A DNA stretch of 64,000 nucleotides from an uncultured Sphingomonadaceae bacterium (GTDB lineage Bacteria; Pseudomonadota; Alphaproteobacteria; Sphingomonadales; Sphingomonadaceae): the NCBI GenBank assembly GCA_947497455.1, contig CANMGU010000001.1, positions 1,240,001 through 1,304,000 on the forward strand, given 5' to 3'. A model generated the notes under the pieces. It ran no database searches, was not told the origin of the DNA, and saw only the letters and a list, made by a program, of their open reading frames with translations. Both the position numbers and the translations under genes were made by a program. Of this stretch, positions 53,449-62,821 are shown one piece after another (the stretch's first letter is position 1; every line of letters begins with the position of its first letter).

Positions 53449-54612
53449 TTAGCTCAACCGATCCCGAAATTCGGTCCAGTCAAACTGCTTCACGCAGCGC
53501 AGATCATCAGTCTCGCTATTCCACAGCCAGATGGAGGGCAGGGGCACACCGTTAAACGTATTGGTCTTGACCATCGAATAATGGGCCTGATCGAGAAACG
53601 CGATCCGCTGGCCAACATGCGCAGGTTCCGGAAGCTGATAGTCGCCGATAATATCGCCGGCTAAACAGCTTGGTCCACCAAGTCTGATAGCGTCCCCGTC
53701 ACTGGCTTCTCCAAGCATAGCAGGACGATAAGGCGCTTCAATAACATCCGGCATATGGCAGGTGGCGGATAGGTCCGTGATACCAATGGGCATACCGTTC
53801 TCGAATAGGTCCAGTATCTCGCCGACCAATATCCCGGCATCAAGCGCGACCGCTTCACCCGGTTCGAGGTAAATTTCGCAGCCGGAGTTCGCTTTTAAGT
53901 TGGAGAGGAATTGCACCAGCGCCTCGCGATCATAGTCATCCCGCGTGATATGATGACCGCCGCCCAGATTGATCCAATCCAGCTGATCAAAATAGGGAGC
54001 AATCAGCGGTTCGATCTTGGCCCAGGTTTGTTCCAATGCATCAAAATTCTGCTCACAAAGATTGTGAAAATGAATGCCGGAAATAGCGTTGAAATGATCC
54101 GCCTGTAGCTGCGACACCGGAAATCCCAATCGACTATGCTGTTGGCTAGGGTCATATTTTGGCGTTTCACCCAGCGCAATTTCAGGGTTCAAACGCAGAC
54201 CAATGTCGCAGTCATCGAGACTCAGGCCAGCTTCACTTTTCCATCTTTCAATCTGGGTCGGATTGTTGAACGTGACATGATCAGACACGGCAGCGATCTC
54301 GATAAGATCGTCCGCTTTATAGGCAGGTGAGTATGTGCTGATAGAGCCTTTAAAATGCTCACTGGCGAGCTTCGCTTCCCAAAGCCCGGACGCACAAAAG
54401 CCGTCAAGATATTGATCGATCAGCGGCGCCAGGGACCACATCGAAAACGCTTTAAGCGCAAGCAGCACTTTCGCACCGGACCGCGCCTTTACATCAGTCA
54501 ATATCTCAAGGTTCCGACGAACAGCCACTTCATCTATGACAAAGGAAGGCGAGGGAACCCGCGCCAGATCAAAATGCGCAAATGCGCCGGGATCGCCTGC
54601 CTTGGTTTCCAT
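53449..54612 (-). CDS. nspC: Carboxynorspermidine/carboxyspermidine decarboxylase
   Basis: A 387-residue PLP enzyme of the alanine-racemase fold, with Lys in VLLALKAFSMWS, HFHNLCEQNFDAL, NLGGGHHITRDDYD and LEPGEAVALDAG. It removes the carboxyl group from carboxyspermidine to give spermidine. The start codon follows the stop of the dehydrogenase gene without a gap (TAG then ATG). About 175 bases separate it from ornithine decarboxylase. Confidence 0.93.
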   Translation of the reverse strand: METKAGDPGAFAHFDLARVPSPSFVIDEVAVRRNLEILTDVKARSGAKVLLALKAFSMWSLAPLIDQYLDGFCASGLWEAKLASEHFKGSISTYSPAYKADDLIEIAAVSDHVTFNNPTQIERWKSEAGLSLDDCDIGLRLNPEIALGETPKYDPSQQHSRLGFPVSQLQADHFNAISGIHFHNLCEQNFDALEQTWAKIEPLIAPYFDQLDWINLGGGHHITRDDYDREALVQFLSNLKANSGCEIYLEPGEAVALDAGILVGEILDLFENGMPIGITDLSATCHMPDVIEAPYRPAMLGEASDGDAIRLGGPSCLAGDIIGDYQLPEPAHVGQRIAFLDQAHYSMVKTNTFNGVPLPSIWLWNSETDDLRCVKQFDWTEFRDRLS

Positions 54613-55830
54613 CTAGAATGCTAAGGGCCCGTCAAGCTCTTCGAGCGTCCAAGGTAAGCCATGTTCGTTCAGCATCTCCATAAACGGATCAGGGTCAAAT
54701 TCTTCCATATTGAAGACTCCATCGCCGCTCCATTGCCCGGACAACATCAGCGCCGATCCAATCATTGCTGGCACGCCAGTTGTGTAGCTCACTCCCTGAT
54801 TGCCGGTTTCTTCAAACGCGGCTTCGTGGCTGCAGATATTTTTGACGTAAAGGGTTTTCTGGACACCATCTTTTTCGCCGGTCGCAATCACCCCGATATT
54901 GGTGTTGCCTTTGGTCGTTTCGCCAAGGCTCGCCGGTTCGGGCAATACCGCTTTCAGAAATTGCAGCGGAATGATCTCGCGCCCTTCATACATGACCGGA
55001 TCAATGCGGGTCATGCCAACATTTTGCAGCACTTCCAGATGGGTGAGATAAGCATCGCCAAAGGTCATCCAGAAACGAATGCGCTTGATCTCCGGAATAT
55101 GGGTTTTGAGGGATTCAATCTCTTCATGGTACATCAGATACATGTTCTTCGGGCCAACAGCCTCGAAATCAAATTCCTGTTTATGGGATAGAGCAGGGGT
55201 TTCGACCCAGTCGCCATTTTCCCAGTGACGCGCGGGGGCTGTCACTTCGCGAATATTGATTTCCGGATTGAAATTGGTTGCGAAATGCTGGCCATGGTCG
55301 CCGCCATTGCAATCCAATATGTCGACCGTGTCGATCCGGTCGAAATGATGCTTCTTCAGCCATGATGTGAAAATGGAAGTGACCCCTGGATCGAAGCCGG
55401 ACCCAAGCAGCGCCATAATGCCTGCATCCTTGAAGCGATCCTGATAGTCCCATTGCCATTTATATTCGAACTTGGCTTCATCACGCGGCTCATAATTGGC
55501 GGTATCGAGATAGTCGGTTTTTGTGGCGAGGCACGCGTCCATGATCGGCAAGTCCTGATAAGGCAGAGCCAGATTCACAACGAGAGCGGGGTGCACTTGT
55601 TGGATAAGCGCGGTCATCGCGGGTACGTCATCCGCATCGATTTGGGTGGTTTCAATAGATACGCCAGTACGATCCTTAACAGACTCGGCAATGGCCTCAC
55701 ATTTGGAGACCGTACGACTGGCCAGTATGATCCCGGAAAACGGACCTTTTTCTGCGGCTATCAGCTGCGCCATCTTGTGCACGGCGACCGAACTGACACC
55801 GCCTGCACCAATCACCAGAACCTTGCTCAT
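54613..55830 (-). CDS. Carboxyspermidine dehydrogenase (saccharopine dehydrogenase-like)
   Basis: A 405-residue NADP enzyme: Rossmann start MSKVLVIGAGGVSSVAVHKMA, the C-terminal saccharopine-reductase domain with LLGSGFDPGVTSIFTSW. It condenses aspartate semialdehyde with putrescine by reductive amination to carboxyspermidine, so it connects asd with the polyamine genes. ATG 55830 follows GAGTGGA; GTG 55839 is less likely. It heads the leftward polyamine run and diverges from the dehydratase gene. Confidence 0.92.
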   Translation of the reverse strand: MSKVLVIGAGGVSSVAVHKMAQLIAAEKGPFSGIILASRTVSKCEAIAESVKDRTGVSIETTQIDADDVPAMTALIQQVHPALVVNLALPYQDLPIMDACLATKTDYLDTANYEPRDEAKFEYKWQWDYQDRFKDAGIMALLGSGFDPGVTSIFTSWLKKHHFDRIDTVDILDCNGGDHGQHFATNFNPEINIREVTAPARHWENGDWVETPALSHKQEFDFEAVGPKNMYLMYHEEIESLKTHIPEIKRIRFWMTFGDAYLTHLEVLQNVGMTRIDPVMYEGREIIPLQFLKAVLPEPASLGETTKGNTNIGVIATGEKDGVQKTLYVKNICSHEAAFEETGNQGVSYTTGVPAMIGSALMLSGQWSGDGVFNMEEFDPDPFMEMLNEHGLPWTLEELDGPLAF

Positions 55831-55883
55831 ATTATCCACTCATTTCGCTAGAGGAATCATCTAACCGCATATAGAAGGACGCC

Positions 55884-56864
55884 ATGACAGAGCAATTACT
55901 TTTGGACCCGACCCGCAAACCAAGTGCAGCGGGGGTTGAACGAGCCGCAGGCAAGGTTGCCGATATTCTTCCCAAAACGCCGCTTTTACCGCTGACTGTT
56001 GATGGAAAGACAATCTGGTGCAAGGCGGAAAGCCTCCAACCTATCGGCGCCTTCAAAATACGCGGTGGCTGGCATCGTCTGACTGATCTCAGTGCAGAGC
56101 AACGCAAGTGCGGCGTAGTGGCCTTTTCGAGCGGTAATCATGCACAAGGTGTCGCATGGGCAGCGCAGCGCCTCGGAATGAAGGCGACGATCATCATGCC
56201 TGCCGATGCACCACTGGCGAAACTGGAGAATACCAAGAAACTGGGAGCGGAAGTGATTACCTATGATCGTCTCACCGATTCCCGCGAACAGCTGGCGGCA
56301 GAACTAGCGGGTGAAAGTGGGGCGGTTGTGGTTCCCAGCTTTGATGATCCGTGGATTATCGAAGGGCAGGGCAGCGCCGGTGTCGAAATTCGCGAACAGA
56401 TGGTCGCGCAGGCCGGTGTGCCGCCCGATCATCTGGTGGCCTGCTGTGGTGGTGGCGGGCTTGCTTCCGGCATATCATTGGTCAATCCCGAGGCAGATAT
56501 AACGGTGGTTGAACCAGAAGGCTGGGACGATATGAAACGATCGCTGGAAGGCGGCAGTATTGTTCCTGTGCAGGATAATCCGCCGCCCACAGATTGTGAT
56601 GCGCTGCAAACGCTTTTGGTTTCGCCTCTGACTTTTGATATTTTGAAGGCGCGCAACGCTCATGCTGTGGCTGTAACCAAAGCGGAAGTACATCATGCAA
56701 TGCGGGTTGCGTTTGAAAAATTGCGTCTGGTTGTGGAACCAGGCGGGGCCGTTGCATTGGCTGCGATTTTGTCAGGTAAGGCCGCTGTAACGGACAGAAC
56801 AGCCATTACAATTTCTGGTGGCAATGTTGATCCGGAACGGTTTACTGGGATAATAGGTGCTTGA
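55884..56864 (+). CDS. Threonine/serine dehydratase (fold type II PLP enzyme)
   Basis: A 326-residue enzyme resembling catabolic threonine dehydratase or serine racemase. PLP Lys in LQPIGAFKIRGGW, SSGNHAQGVAWAA and the Gly loop CCGGGGLASGIS are visible. It lacks the C-terminal ACT-like regulatory domain of biosynthetic IlvA. It lies 54 bases from the divergent carboxyspermidine dehydrogenase and 38 bases before the sigma factor, so it might share that transcript. Confidence 0.92.
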   Translation: MTEQLLLDPTRKPSAAGVERAAGKVADILPKTPLLPLTVDGKTIWCKAESLQPIGAFKIRGGWHRLTDLSAEQRKCGVVAFSSGNHAQGVAWAAQRLGMKATIIMPADAPLAKLENTKKLGAEVITYDRLTDSREQLAAELAGESGAVVVPSFDDPWIIEGQGSAGVEIREQMVAQAGVPPDHLVACCGGGGLASGISLVNPEADITVVEPEGWDDMKRSLEGGSIVPVQDNPPPTDCDALQTLLVSPLTFDILKARNAHAVAVTKAEVHHAMRVAFEKLRLVVEPGGAVALAAILSGKAAVTDRTAITISGGNVDPERFTGIIGA

Positions 56865-56902
56865 AACTTCGGTAAAATGTCATAGTCTCTGTGGCGGAGA
56901 TC

Positions 56903-57472
56903 ATGCCCCAATCCAGTGAAACAGATCGCGCCCGCGCGCAGCTTTCTGCCTTGATCAGCCAGGCCGCCGATGGTGACCGTCAGGCGTTCCAGGATATATA
57001 TAATCTCACGTCGGCGAAACTTTTTGGCGTTTGCCTCCGTATCTTAAATGATCGCCAGGCAGCGGAAGATGCGCTGCAGGACGTTTATGTTAAAGTCTGG
57101 CGCAATGCCGGGCGATTCAATGCGCAACGTGCCAGTCCGATAACCTGGCTGGCCACGATAGCTCGCAACACCGCTATTGACCGGAAACGATCAGGCGGTT
57201 CCAGGGTTATGGTTTCAGAGGATGCCATAAGGAATATGGCAGGGGATGAGCAAAGTGCCTTGGAGAGGCTCGAAAAACAGGAAGGTGCGGATATTTTGAA
57301 CAAATGCCTCGATAGTCTGGAAGCACGGCAGCGCAATGTTATCCGTACGGCTTTCTTTGAAGGGCATAGCTACAATGAATTGGCACAACAGCTGGGCACG
57401 CCTTTAGGGACTGTAAAAAGCTGGGTTCGGCGGGGATTGAAGCGTTTGAAGGATTGCATGGACGATGGTTGA
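56903..57472 (+). CDS. ECF-family RNA polymerase sigma factor
   Basis: A 189-residue sigma-70 relative with region 2 (FQDIYNLTSAKLFGVCLRILNDRQAAEDALQDVYVKVW) and region 4 (LDSLEARQRNVIRTAFFEGHSYNELAQQLGTPLGTVKSWVRRGLKRLKDCM). It resembles the SigK-type ECF sigma factors paired with RskA-like anti-sigma factors. ATG 56903 follows CGGAGATC; GTG 56891 is the alternative. Overlaps its anti-sigma gene by 8 bases. Confidence 0.94.
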   Translation: MPQSSETDRARAQLSALISQAADGDRQAFQDIYNLTSAKLFGVCLRILNDRQAAEDALQDVYVKVWRNAGRFNAQRASPITWLATIARNTAIDRKRSGGSRVMVSEDAIRNMAGDEQSALERLEKQEGADILNKCLDSLEARQRNVIRTAFFEGHSYNELAQQLGTPLGTVKSWVRRGLKRLKDCMDDG

Positions 57473-58181
57473 AGAAACAGACCCACTGAAGGATATTGAG
57501 GCACCGGATGATGAAACTCTGGCGGCCGAGCTGGTACTGGGGTTGCTGGATGGCGATGACAAGGCAGCGGCGCTGCGCAAGCAATTGTCTGATCCCGCAT
57601 TTGCCAAGGCGATTGATGGTTGGAATGAACGCATTGATCCACTCTTTCAGGAAATCCAGGATGTAGAGCCTAGGGTGTCGGTCTGGGAGGGAATAGAAAA
57701 CCGGATTCATGACGGATCGTCGTCCGATACAGTGGTGCAGTTGAAACGCTGGCGCGTGGGGGCGATAGCGTCCGGTGCGCTGGCCGCCTGTCTGGCGCTT
57801 GCATTGATTGTCGGTCCTGGCCCCTTTGCGCCAACTTCCGAGCCCGCCACTATTGCGGTTGCGCAACTGACCGGAAACATTGAGGGGCTGGTGCTCGCCG
57901 TGTCCTATGACCCCCAGACCGCCGAGATGCGGGTTGATGTTGACGGCATGCCAGATACCGACACCGCCCCGGAAATCTGGATCGTTGGCCAAGATGGCGT
58001 CTCCCGCTCCCTAGGCCAGATCGGCCGCGACGGCGTCAGTCAGATGACCGTCCCCAGCGACCACCGAGAATTCATCAATTCGGCGGCAACTTTACAACTA
58101 ACCATGGAGCCTCCGTCAGAAACTCCCCACGCCAAACCCACCGGAGAACCCGTCGCAACGGGCAAGATCACATTTATTTGA
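57465..58181 (+). CDS. RskA-like membrane anti-sigma factor
   Basis: A 238-residue protein. The N-terminal part (DETLAAELVLGLLDGDDKAAALRKQL) is the sigma-binding region of anti-sigma-K-type proteins. One membrane helix lies at about 93-113 (GAIASGALAACLALALIVG), and a C-terminal periplasmic domain (VQLTGNIEGLVLAVSYDPQTAEMRVDVDGMPD, EIWIVGQDGVSRSLG) matches the RskA C-terminal family. It should hold the ECF factor until a periplasmic signal triggers proteolysis. Overlaps the sigma gene by 8 bases. Confidence 0.9.
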   Translation: MVEETDPLKDIEAPDDETLAAELVLGLLDGDDKAAALRKQLSDPAFAKAIDGWNERIDPLFQEIQDVEPRVSVWEGIENRIHDGSSSDTVVQLKRWRVGAIASGALAACLALALIVGPGPFAPTSEPATIAVAQLTGNIEGLVLAVSYDPQTAEMRVDVDGMPDTDTAPEIWIVGQDGVSRSLGQIGRDGVSQMTVPSDHREFINSAATLQLTMEPPSETPHAKPTGEPVATGKITFI

Positions 58182-58212
58182 GCCATCGTGCATCCGTTTG
58201 ATTATTCTCTCC

Positions 58213-58259
58213 GTAACTCCTCGCATATCCATCTTCGGATATGAATTTTTAGGAGTTAC
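58213..58259 (+). promoter_or_regulatory. Leader hairpin hiding the fasciclin Shine-Dalgarno sequence
   Basis: GTAACTCCT (58213-58221) pairs perfectly with AGGAGTTAC (58251-58259), which contains the ribosome-binding site. A second 7-bp stem, CATATCC/GGATATG (58224-58230, 58237-58243), stacks inside. The asymmetric internal loop is T-rich. Translation would be closed until the stem opens, so an RNA thermometer or other translational switch is plausible. Confidence 0.55.
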
Positions 58260-58263
58260 CCCC

Positions 58264-58815
58264 ATGAAGAATATTCGTTTTTCCAAAGTCGCAATAGCAT
58301 TAGTCGGTTCGCTCGCATTGATAAGCGGCGGCGGAGCTTATGCTAAGCATCACGCGGAAATGTCCTCACAGAATATCGTCGAGAAAGCGGCCAGTACCGA
58401 TGACTTTTCTACTCTGGTCGCTGCTGTCACCGCCGCTGATCTGGTCGCGACATTATCAAGCGATGGCCCGTTCACTGTGTTCGCGCCGCTAAACTCGGCC
58501 TTCGGAAAGCTTCCCGCTGGTACAGTTGAAACCCTCGTTAAACCGGAAAACAAAGCGACTTTAACTTCGATATTAACCTACCATGTTGTCTCTGGCCGCT
58601 TCAAAGCCAAGGATGTCATTGGCTTGATCAAGAAAGCGCCTGATGGAGTCGCTTCCATTCCGACTGTCCAGGGCGGTGTTCTAAAAGCATCAATGGGAAG
58701 CGATGGTTCGCTGACTCTGACTGATGCGAAAGGCGGTATGTCAAAAGTTGTTATGGCCGATGTAAATCAATCCAACGGTGTCATCCATGCCATTGATACA
58801 GTTGTAATGCCTTAA
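58264..58815 (+). CDS. Exported fasciclin-domain protein
   Basis: A 183-residue secreted protein: signal peptide (MKNIRFSKVAIALVGSLALISGGGAYA-K) and one FAS1 domain, with AADLVATLSSDGPFTVFAPLNSAFGKLP (H1 region) and MADVNQSNGVIHAIDTVVMP (H2 region). FAS1 domains mediate adhesion or extracellular binding. ATG 58264 is five bases after AGGAGTTACC. It lies 82 bases after the anti-sigma gene and is a likely target of the ECF factor. A strong terminator follows. Confidence 0.93.
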   Translation: MKNIRFSKVAIALVGSLALISGGGAYAKHHAEMSSQNIVEKAASTDDFSTLVAAVTAADLVATLSSDGPFTVFAPLNSAFGKLPAGTVETLVKPENKATLTSILTYHVVSGRFKAKDVIGLIKKAPDGVASIPTVQGGVLKASMGSDGSLTLTDAKGGMSKVVMADVNQSNGVIHAIDTVVMP

Positions 58816-58838
58816 CTGCCAGATATTTCGATCCCCTA

Positions 58839-58876
58839 TGGTCCGCAGAACTCCGGCTCTGCGGGCCATTTTATTT
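58839..58876. terminator. Rho-independent terminator between fasciclin and DNA ligase genes
   Basis: TGGTCCGCAGA (58839-58849) pairs with TCTGCGGGCCA (58858-58868), with one G-T pair, followed by TTTTATTTT. It ends the rightward sigma-anti-sigma-fasciclin transcript and can serve the leftward ligase, which stops at its edge. Confidence 0.85.
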
Positions 58877-60450
58877 TAGGTGACCATCTTTTTCAGAGTA
58901 GCAACCTGGTCGGCTTCTGCGGCGGGTTTGTCTGTTCTAATTCTTGATATTCGTGGAAAACGCATGGCCAGGCCAGATTTGTGACGTTTGCTTTGGTGTA
59001 TGGAATCAAAGGCGACCTCCAAAACCATTGTCTTTTCAACTTCGCGAACCGGTCCGAAGCGATTTATCGTGTTCTTACGTACAAACCGGTCCAGCATTTT
59101 TAGTTCCTCATTGGTAAATCCGGAATAGGCTTTTCCAACGGGATACAGCTCGCCATCTTCCGTCCAACAGCCAAAAGTATAATCGGAGTAGAAAGACGAT
59201 CTTTTGCCTGATCCGCGTTGGGCATACATCATCACACAATCTGCAACCAACGGGTCGCGTTTCCATTTGTACCAGAGACCTGTTTTTCTGCCTGACAAGT
59301 AGGCGCTGTCTCGACGTTTGAGCATCACGCCTTCTATGGCAGCATCACGTGTGCCTTCTCTCAATTCGGTCAGATGATTAAAGTCGCGCGCTTCCAAAAT
59401 CGATGAGATATCAAATCGCTCAATATCCAAGAGCGGAACGAATTTTTCCAATTCTTTTCTACGATATGTCCAGCTTTGCTCCCTTAGATCTATGTCCCCA
59501 TTGAATAGAATGTCATACAATCGAACAAACGCCGGATAATCATTCAGCATCTTCGCAGAGACTTTCTTGCGTCCTAATCTCTGCTGTAACGCGTTAAAAC
59601 TTGCCGCTTCGCCACCCTGAAATTCACCTCGGACCAAAAGCTCTCCATCGACAACACCAGTTGATTGAAAGGCGTTTGCGATGTCGGGAAAGGCTGCCGT
59701 GATGTCATCTCCACCACGACTGAAGAGTTTCGTTTCATGACCGGTTCCGGCTATCTGAATGCGAATGCCATCCCATTTCCATTCGGCAGCATAGTCGGTC
59801 ATATCAACTATTTTGTCTTCCAAGGGATGCGCTAGCATAAATGGTCGGAAAAACGCGACACCGTCCAAATCTGGCCGTTCAGCATTTCCCTCACCCCAAG
59901 CGAATAGCTCAGAATAGGGCGGCGTCAGAGCATGCCAAACCTCTTCAATATCCTCGACGGCTAGATCAAACGCTTGGCCAAGAGCGGTTTTCGCCAAGCG
60001 TGCTGAAACACCTACCCGCATTCCGCCAGTAGCGAACTTCAGCAGCGCATATCGCTCATTTGGCGTCATGCGATCCATGAAGTTTGAAAGTAATTTTGGG
60101 GCATCGGATCGACTGACAGCAGCCAGCTCGTCGACAATTTCTCCAATTGAGGGCGTATCAAAGGCTTCAACATCTTTGATGTCAGGCCAGATCAGTGCGA
60201 TGGTTTCTGCGGTATCGCCAACAAAATCCCGGCTTAACTTGAATAGCGTTTCGTCAACGCGCTCCATCGCCATGTTGCGCATAGCCGATGCCTTCACATT
60301 GGGAAAATCAAGATCCCCGGTCAATGCTGCCAGGACCCATCCACGATCGGGATCAGATGCTTTTTTCAGATAGTCACTGATCAGGCGTAATTTGCCATTG
60401 CGAGATCGTGTGTAAATCAGGTTATCGAGGAGGTTTGAAAACGCATGCAT
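58876..60450 (-). CDS. ATP-dependent DNA ligase of the bacterial LigC/damage-response type
   Basis: A 524-residue ligase with an N-terminal helical DNA-binding domain and a nucleotidyltransferase/OB core. The adenylated Lys is in AAEWKWDGIR (K225); later motifs include VVDGELLV and EGVMLKRRDSAYLSGRKTGLWYKWKRDPL. It belongs to the ligase class found with an MBL-fold exonuclease, which here is its immediate upstream neighbour. ATG 60450 lies three bases after that gene's stop. The DEXH helicase and phosphoesterase often found with this pair are not seen here. Confidence 0.93.
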   Translation of the reverse strand: MHAFSNLLDNLIYTRSRNGKLRLISDYLKKASDPDRGWVLAALTGDLDFPNVKASAMRNMAMERVDETLFKLSRDFVGDTAETIALIWPDIKDVEAFDTPSIGEIVDELAAVSRSDAPKLLSNFMDRMTPNERYALLKFATGGMRVGVSARLAKTALGQAFDLAVEDIEEVWHALTPPYSELFAWGEGNAERPDLDGVAFFRPFMLAHPLEDKIVDMTDYAAEWKWDGIRIQIAGTGHETKLFSRGGDDITAAFPDIANAFQSTGVVDGELLVRGEFQGGEAASFNALQQRLGRKKVSAKMLNDYPAFVRLYDILFNGDIDLREQSWTYRRKELEKFVPLLDIERFDISSILEARDFNHLTELREGTRDAAIEGVMLKRRDSAYLSGRKTGLWYKWKRDPLVADCVMMYAQRGSGKRSSFYSDYTFGCWTEDGELYPVGKAYSGFTNEELKMLDRFVRKNTINRFGPVREVEKTMVLEVAFDSIHQSKRHKSGLAMRFPRISRIRTDKPAAEADQVATLKKMVT

Positions 60451-60453
60451 CGT

Positions 60454-61458
60454 TTAGTCATCCTCCTCTTCGCGGCCAACCATTTCCAGTGCTCTGGCCT
60501 TCATCTGATTCAGTTCACACCAGCGTACGAGTGCATCCTCTCTTCCATGTGTCACCCAAGTTTCCGACGGAGCGACGTCCTTCATAGTCTGGGTAAGCTC
60601 GTCCCAATCGGCGTGATCGGACATGATCAGCGGAAGTTCGACGTTACGCTGTCGCGCGCGTTGTCGAACACGCATCCATCCAGAAGCCATCGCAGTGAGG
60701 GGATCTGGAAGCCTTCTGCTCCAGCGATCATTCAGGGCCGATGGCGGCGCCACTATAATTGCGCCGCGCATATCATCCTTTTTGGTATCCATAACGGATC
60801 GGATATCGCCTAAGTCGACACCCAGTGTCTGGTATAGATGGCACATTTTTTCCAGAGCGCCATGCAGGTAAATAGGACTATGATATCCAGCCTTTCGCAA
60901 CTCTCCAATCACCCGCTGTGCTTTGCCTAGGGCGTAAGCGCCTACCAAGATGCAGCGATCAGGATTTGCTGTTCTGGCAGAAAGCAATTTATCTATTTCA
61001 ATTGCCGTGTCGGGATGTCTGAAAACCGGTAGTGCGAAAGTCGCTTCCGTGATGAAAACATCGCAAGGCACGACTTCGAAGGGAGCGCAGGTGGGATCAG
61101 CTCTGCGTTTATAGTCTCCCGTAGCAACGACCCGTTCTCCGGCATATTCCATCAATATCTGGGCTGATCCCAAAACATGACCTGCCGAATGATAGCTGAT
61201 TTTTACCCCGCCAAGTTCAAAACCGTCACCATATGAAATGGCCTGTCCAGAGGTGACGCCATAGCGCAAGCCCATGATCGCTAGAGTTTCAGGTGTTGCC
61301 CAGACTTTCTCGTGTCCGCTTCGTGCGTGATCAGCATGACCATGCGTCACCAATGCTCTAGAGACTGGTCTGGAAGGGTCTATCCACGCATCAGCTGGCT
61401 TGATGTAAATACCATGTGGATGGGGTTCTATCCATTGGGCAGCTTTGGTCATGCCCAT
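60454..61458 (-). CDS. Ligase-associated MBL-fold DNA exonuclease
   Basis: A 334-residue metallo-beta-lactamase/beta-CASP protein related to SNM1/Artemis. Metal motif VTHGHADHARSGH, then YHSAGHVLGSAQIL and DYKRRADPTCAPFE, with a C-terminal MSDHADWDEL. It is predicted to process DNA ends for the ligase encoded three bases downstream. Start ATG 61458; ATG 61452 is possible. Confidence 0.92.
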   Translation of the reverse strand: MGMTKAAQWIEPHPHGIYIKPADAWIDPSRPVSRALVTHGHADHARSGHEKVWATPETLAIMGLRYGVTSGQAISYGDGFELGGVKISYHSAGHVLGSAQILMEYAGERVVATGDYKRRADPTCAPFEVVPCDVFITEATFALPVFRHPDTAIEIDKLLSARTANPDRCILVGAYALGKAQRVIGELRKAGYHSPIYLHGALEKMCHLYQTLGVDLGDIRSVMDTKKDDMRGAIIVAPPSALNDRWSRRLPDPLTAMASGWMRVRQRARQRNVELPLIMSDHADWDELTQTMKDVAPSETWVTHGREDALVRWCELNQMKARALEMVGREEEDD

Positions 61459-61498
61459 CTATAGTGTCGAAATCGGAAAAAGCTCCAGGAAAACTGGA

Positions 61499-62713
61499 CT
61501 AAGCTGCCAGCTTCAATTCCATCCGGCTCCAGATTTCAACAAGGGCCTCTGTAAGATCTGCCATCATTTCTTCAGTGTGAACCGGGCCAGGAGTGAAACG
61601 CAGCCGCTCAAGACCGCGCGGAACCGTCGGATAGTTTATCGGCTGCACATATACACCATATTCAGCTAGCAAAATATCGCTGATTTTCTTAGCTTTGATT
61701 GGATCACCCACTAGTAGTGGTACGATATGCGTCGTCGAACCCATCACTGGGAGCCCGGCGTTAGAGAACATGTCTTTCAACGTCTGGGCAGCGGCTTGCT
61801 GGCCTTCTCTTTCGGCATTGGACTTTTTCAGGTGGCGCACACTCGCCAGTGCACCAGCGACGAGGACAGGGGACAGGCTGGTGGTAAAGATAAAACCGGG
61901 TGCATAAGATCTAATGACGTCGATTATCTTTTGATCAGCAGTAATATATCCCCCCATTACTCCAACCGCCTTAGCCAGAGTACCCTCAATGATCGTTATA
62001 CGATCCGCGGCACCATCACGTTCCGAAATTCCGCCACCACGAGTGCCGTACATCCCGACCGCATGCACTTCGTCGCAATAGGTGAGGGCGTTATATTTGT
62101 CTGCGAGGTCGCAAATATCGTGCAATGGGGCAACATCCCCATCCATGGAGTAAATGCTCTCGAAAGCGATTAATTTTGGTGCATCAGATTCTTCTGCGGC
62201 AAGCAATTCTTCGAGATGCTCAAGATCATTGTGCCGAAAGATGCGTTTTTCGCATCCGCTATTTTTGATGCCCGCAATCATTGAAGCATGGTTCAATTCA
62301 TCGGAGAAAATGATGCAACCGGGCAGTATTTTTGTAAGTGTCGATAGCGTGGCTTCATTGGAAACATAGCCTGAGGTAAAAAGCAAAGCTCCAGATTTGC
62401 CGTGCAATTCCGCTAGCTCGTTTTCAAGCTCGACATGATAGTGGGTGTTGCCGCCAATATTGCGCGTGCCACCGGAGCCTGCGCCAACGTCATGCAACGC
62501 TTCTTCCATGGCAGCGATCACATCGGGATGCTGCCCCATCGCGAGATAATCGTTGGAGCACCAGACGGTTACCGGTTTTGGCCCGTTGTGATGAGCAAAA
62601 CAGCGAGCGTTAGGAAAAGTTCCTTTATTCCGTAAGATATCGATAAAAACCCGATAGCGGCCTTCACTGTGAAGACGGTCAATCGCTTGAGAAAAAACCT
62701 TGTCGTAATCCAC
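61499..62713 (-). CDS. hemA: 5-aminolevulinate synthase
   Basis: PLP enzyme of the alpha-oxoamine synthase family condensing glycine with succinyl-CoA, the first step of tetrapyrrole synthesis in alphaproteobacteria. The 404-residue product begins [23 protein letters not shown] and contains [46 protein letters not shown] and the PLP Lys in [12 protein letters not shown]. Family length is normal. About 108 bases separate it from murI; the leader shows nothing clear. Confidence 0.96.
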   Translation of the reverse strand: MDYDKVFSQAIDRLHSEGRYRVFIDILRNKGTFPNARCFAHHNGPKPVTVWCSNDYLAMGQHPDVIAAMEEALHDVGAGSGGTRNIGGNTHYHVELENELAELHGKSGALLFTSGYVSNEATLSTLTKILPGCIIFSDELNHASMIAGIKNSGCEKRIFRHNDLEHLEELLAAEESDAPKLIAFESIYSMDGDVAPLHDICDLADKYNALTYCDEVHAVGMYGTRGGGISERDGAADRITIIEGTLAKAVGVMGGYITADQKIIDVIRSYAPGFIFTTSLSPVLVAGALASVRHLKKSNAEREGQQAAAQTLKDMFSNAGLPVMGSTTHIVPLLVGDPIKAKKISDILLAEYGVYVQPINYPTVPRGLERLRFTPGPVHTEEMMADLTEALVEIWSRMELKLAA

Positions 62714-62821
62714 TTTAGACTATTCCCTGTTCCATATTCTTACCAAGCGATCCTATGAAATGGCCATTAACGACCTTTTTTCTTAATTTCCAGCGCGAAC
62801 CACTCGCAATAAGCGCTACAC

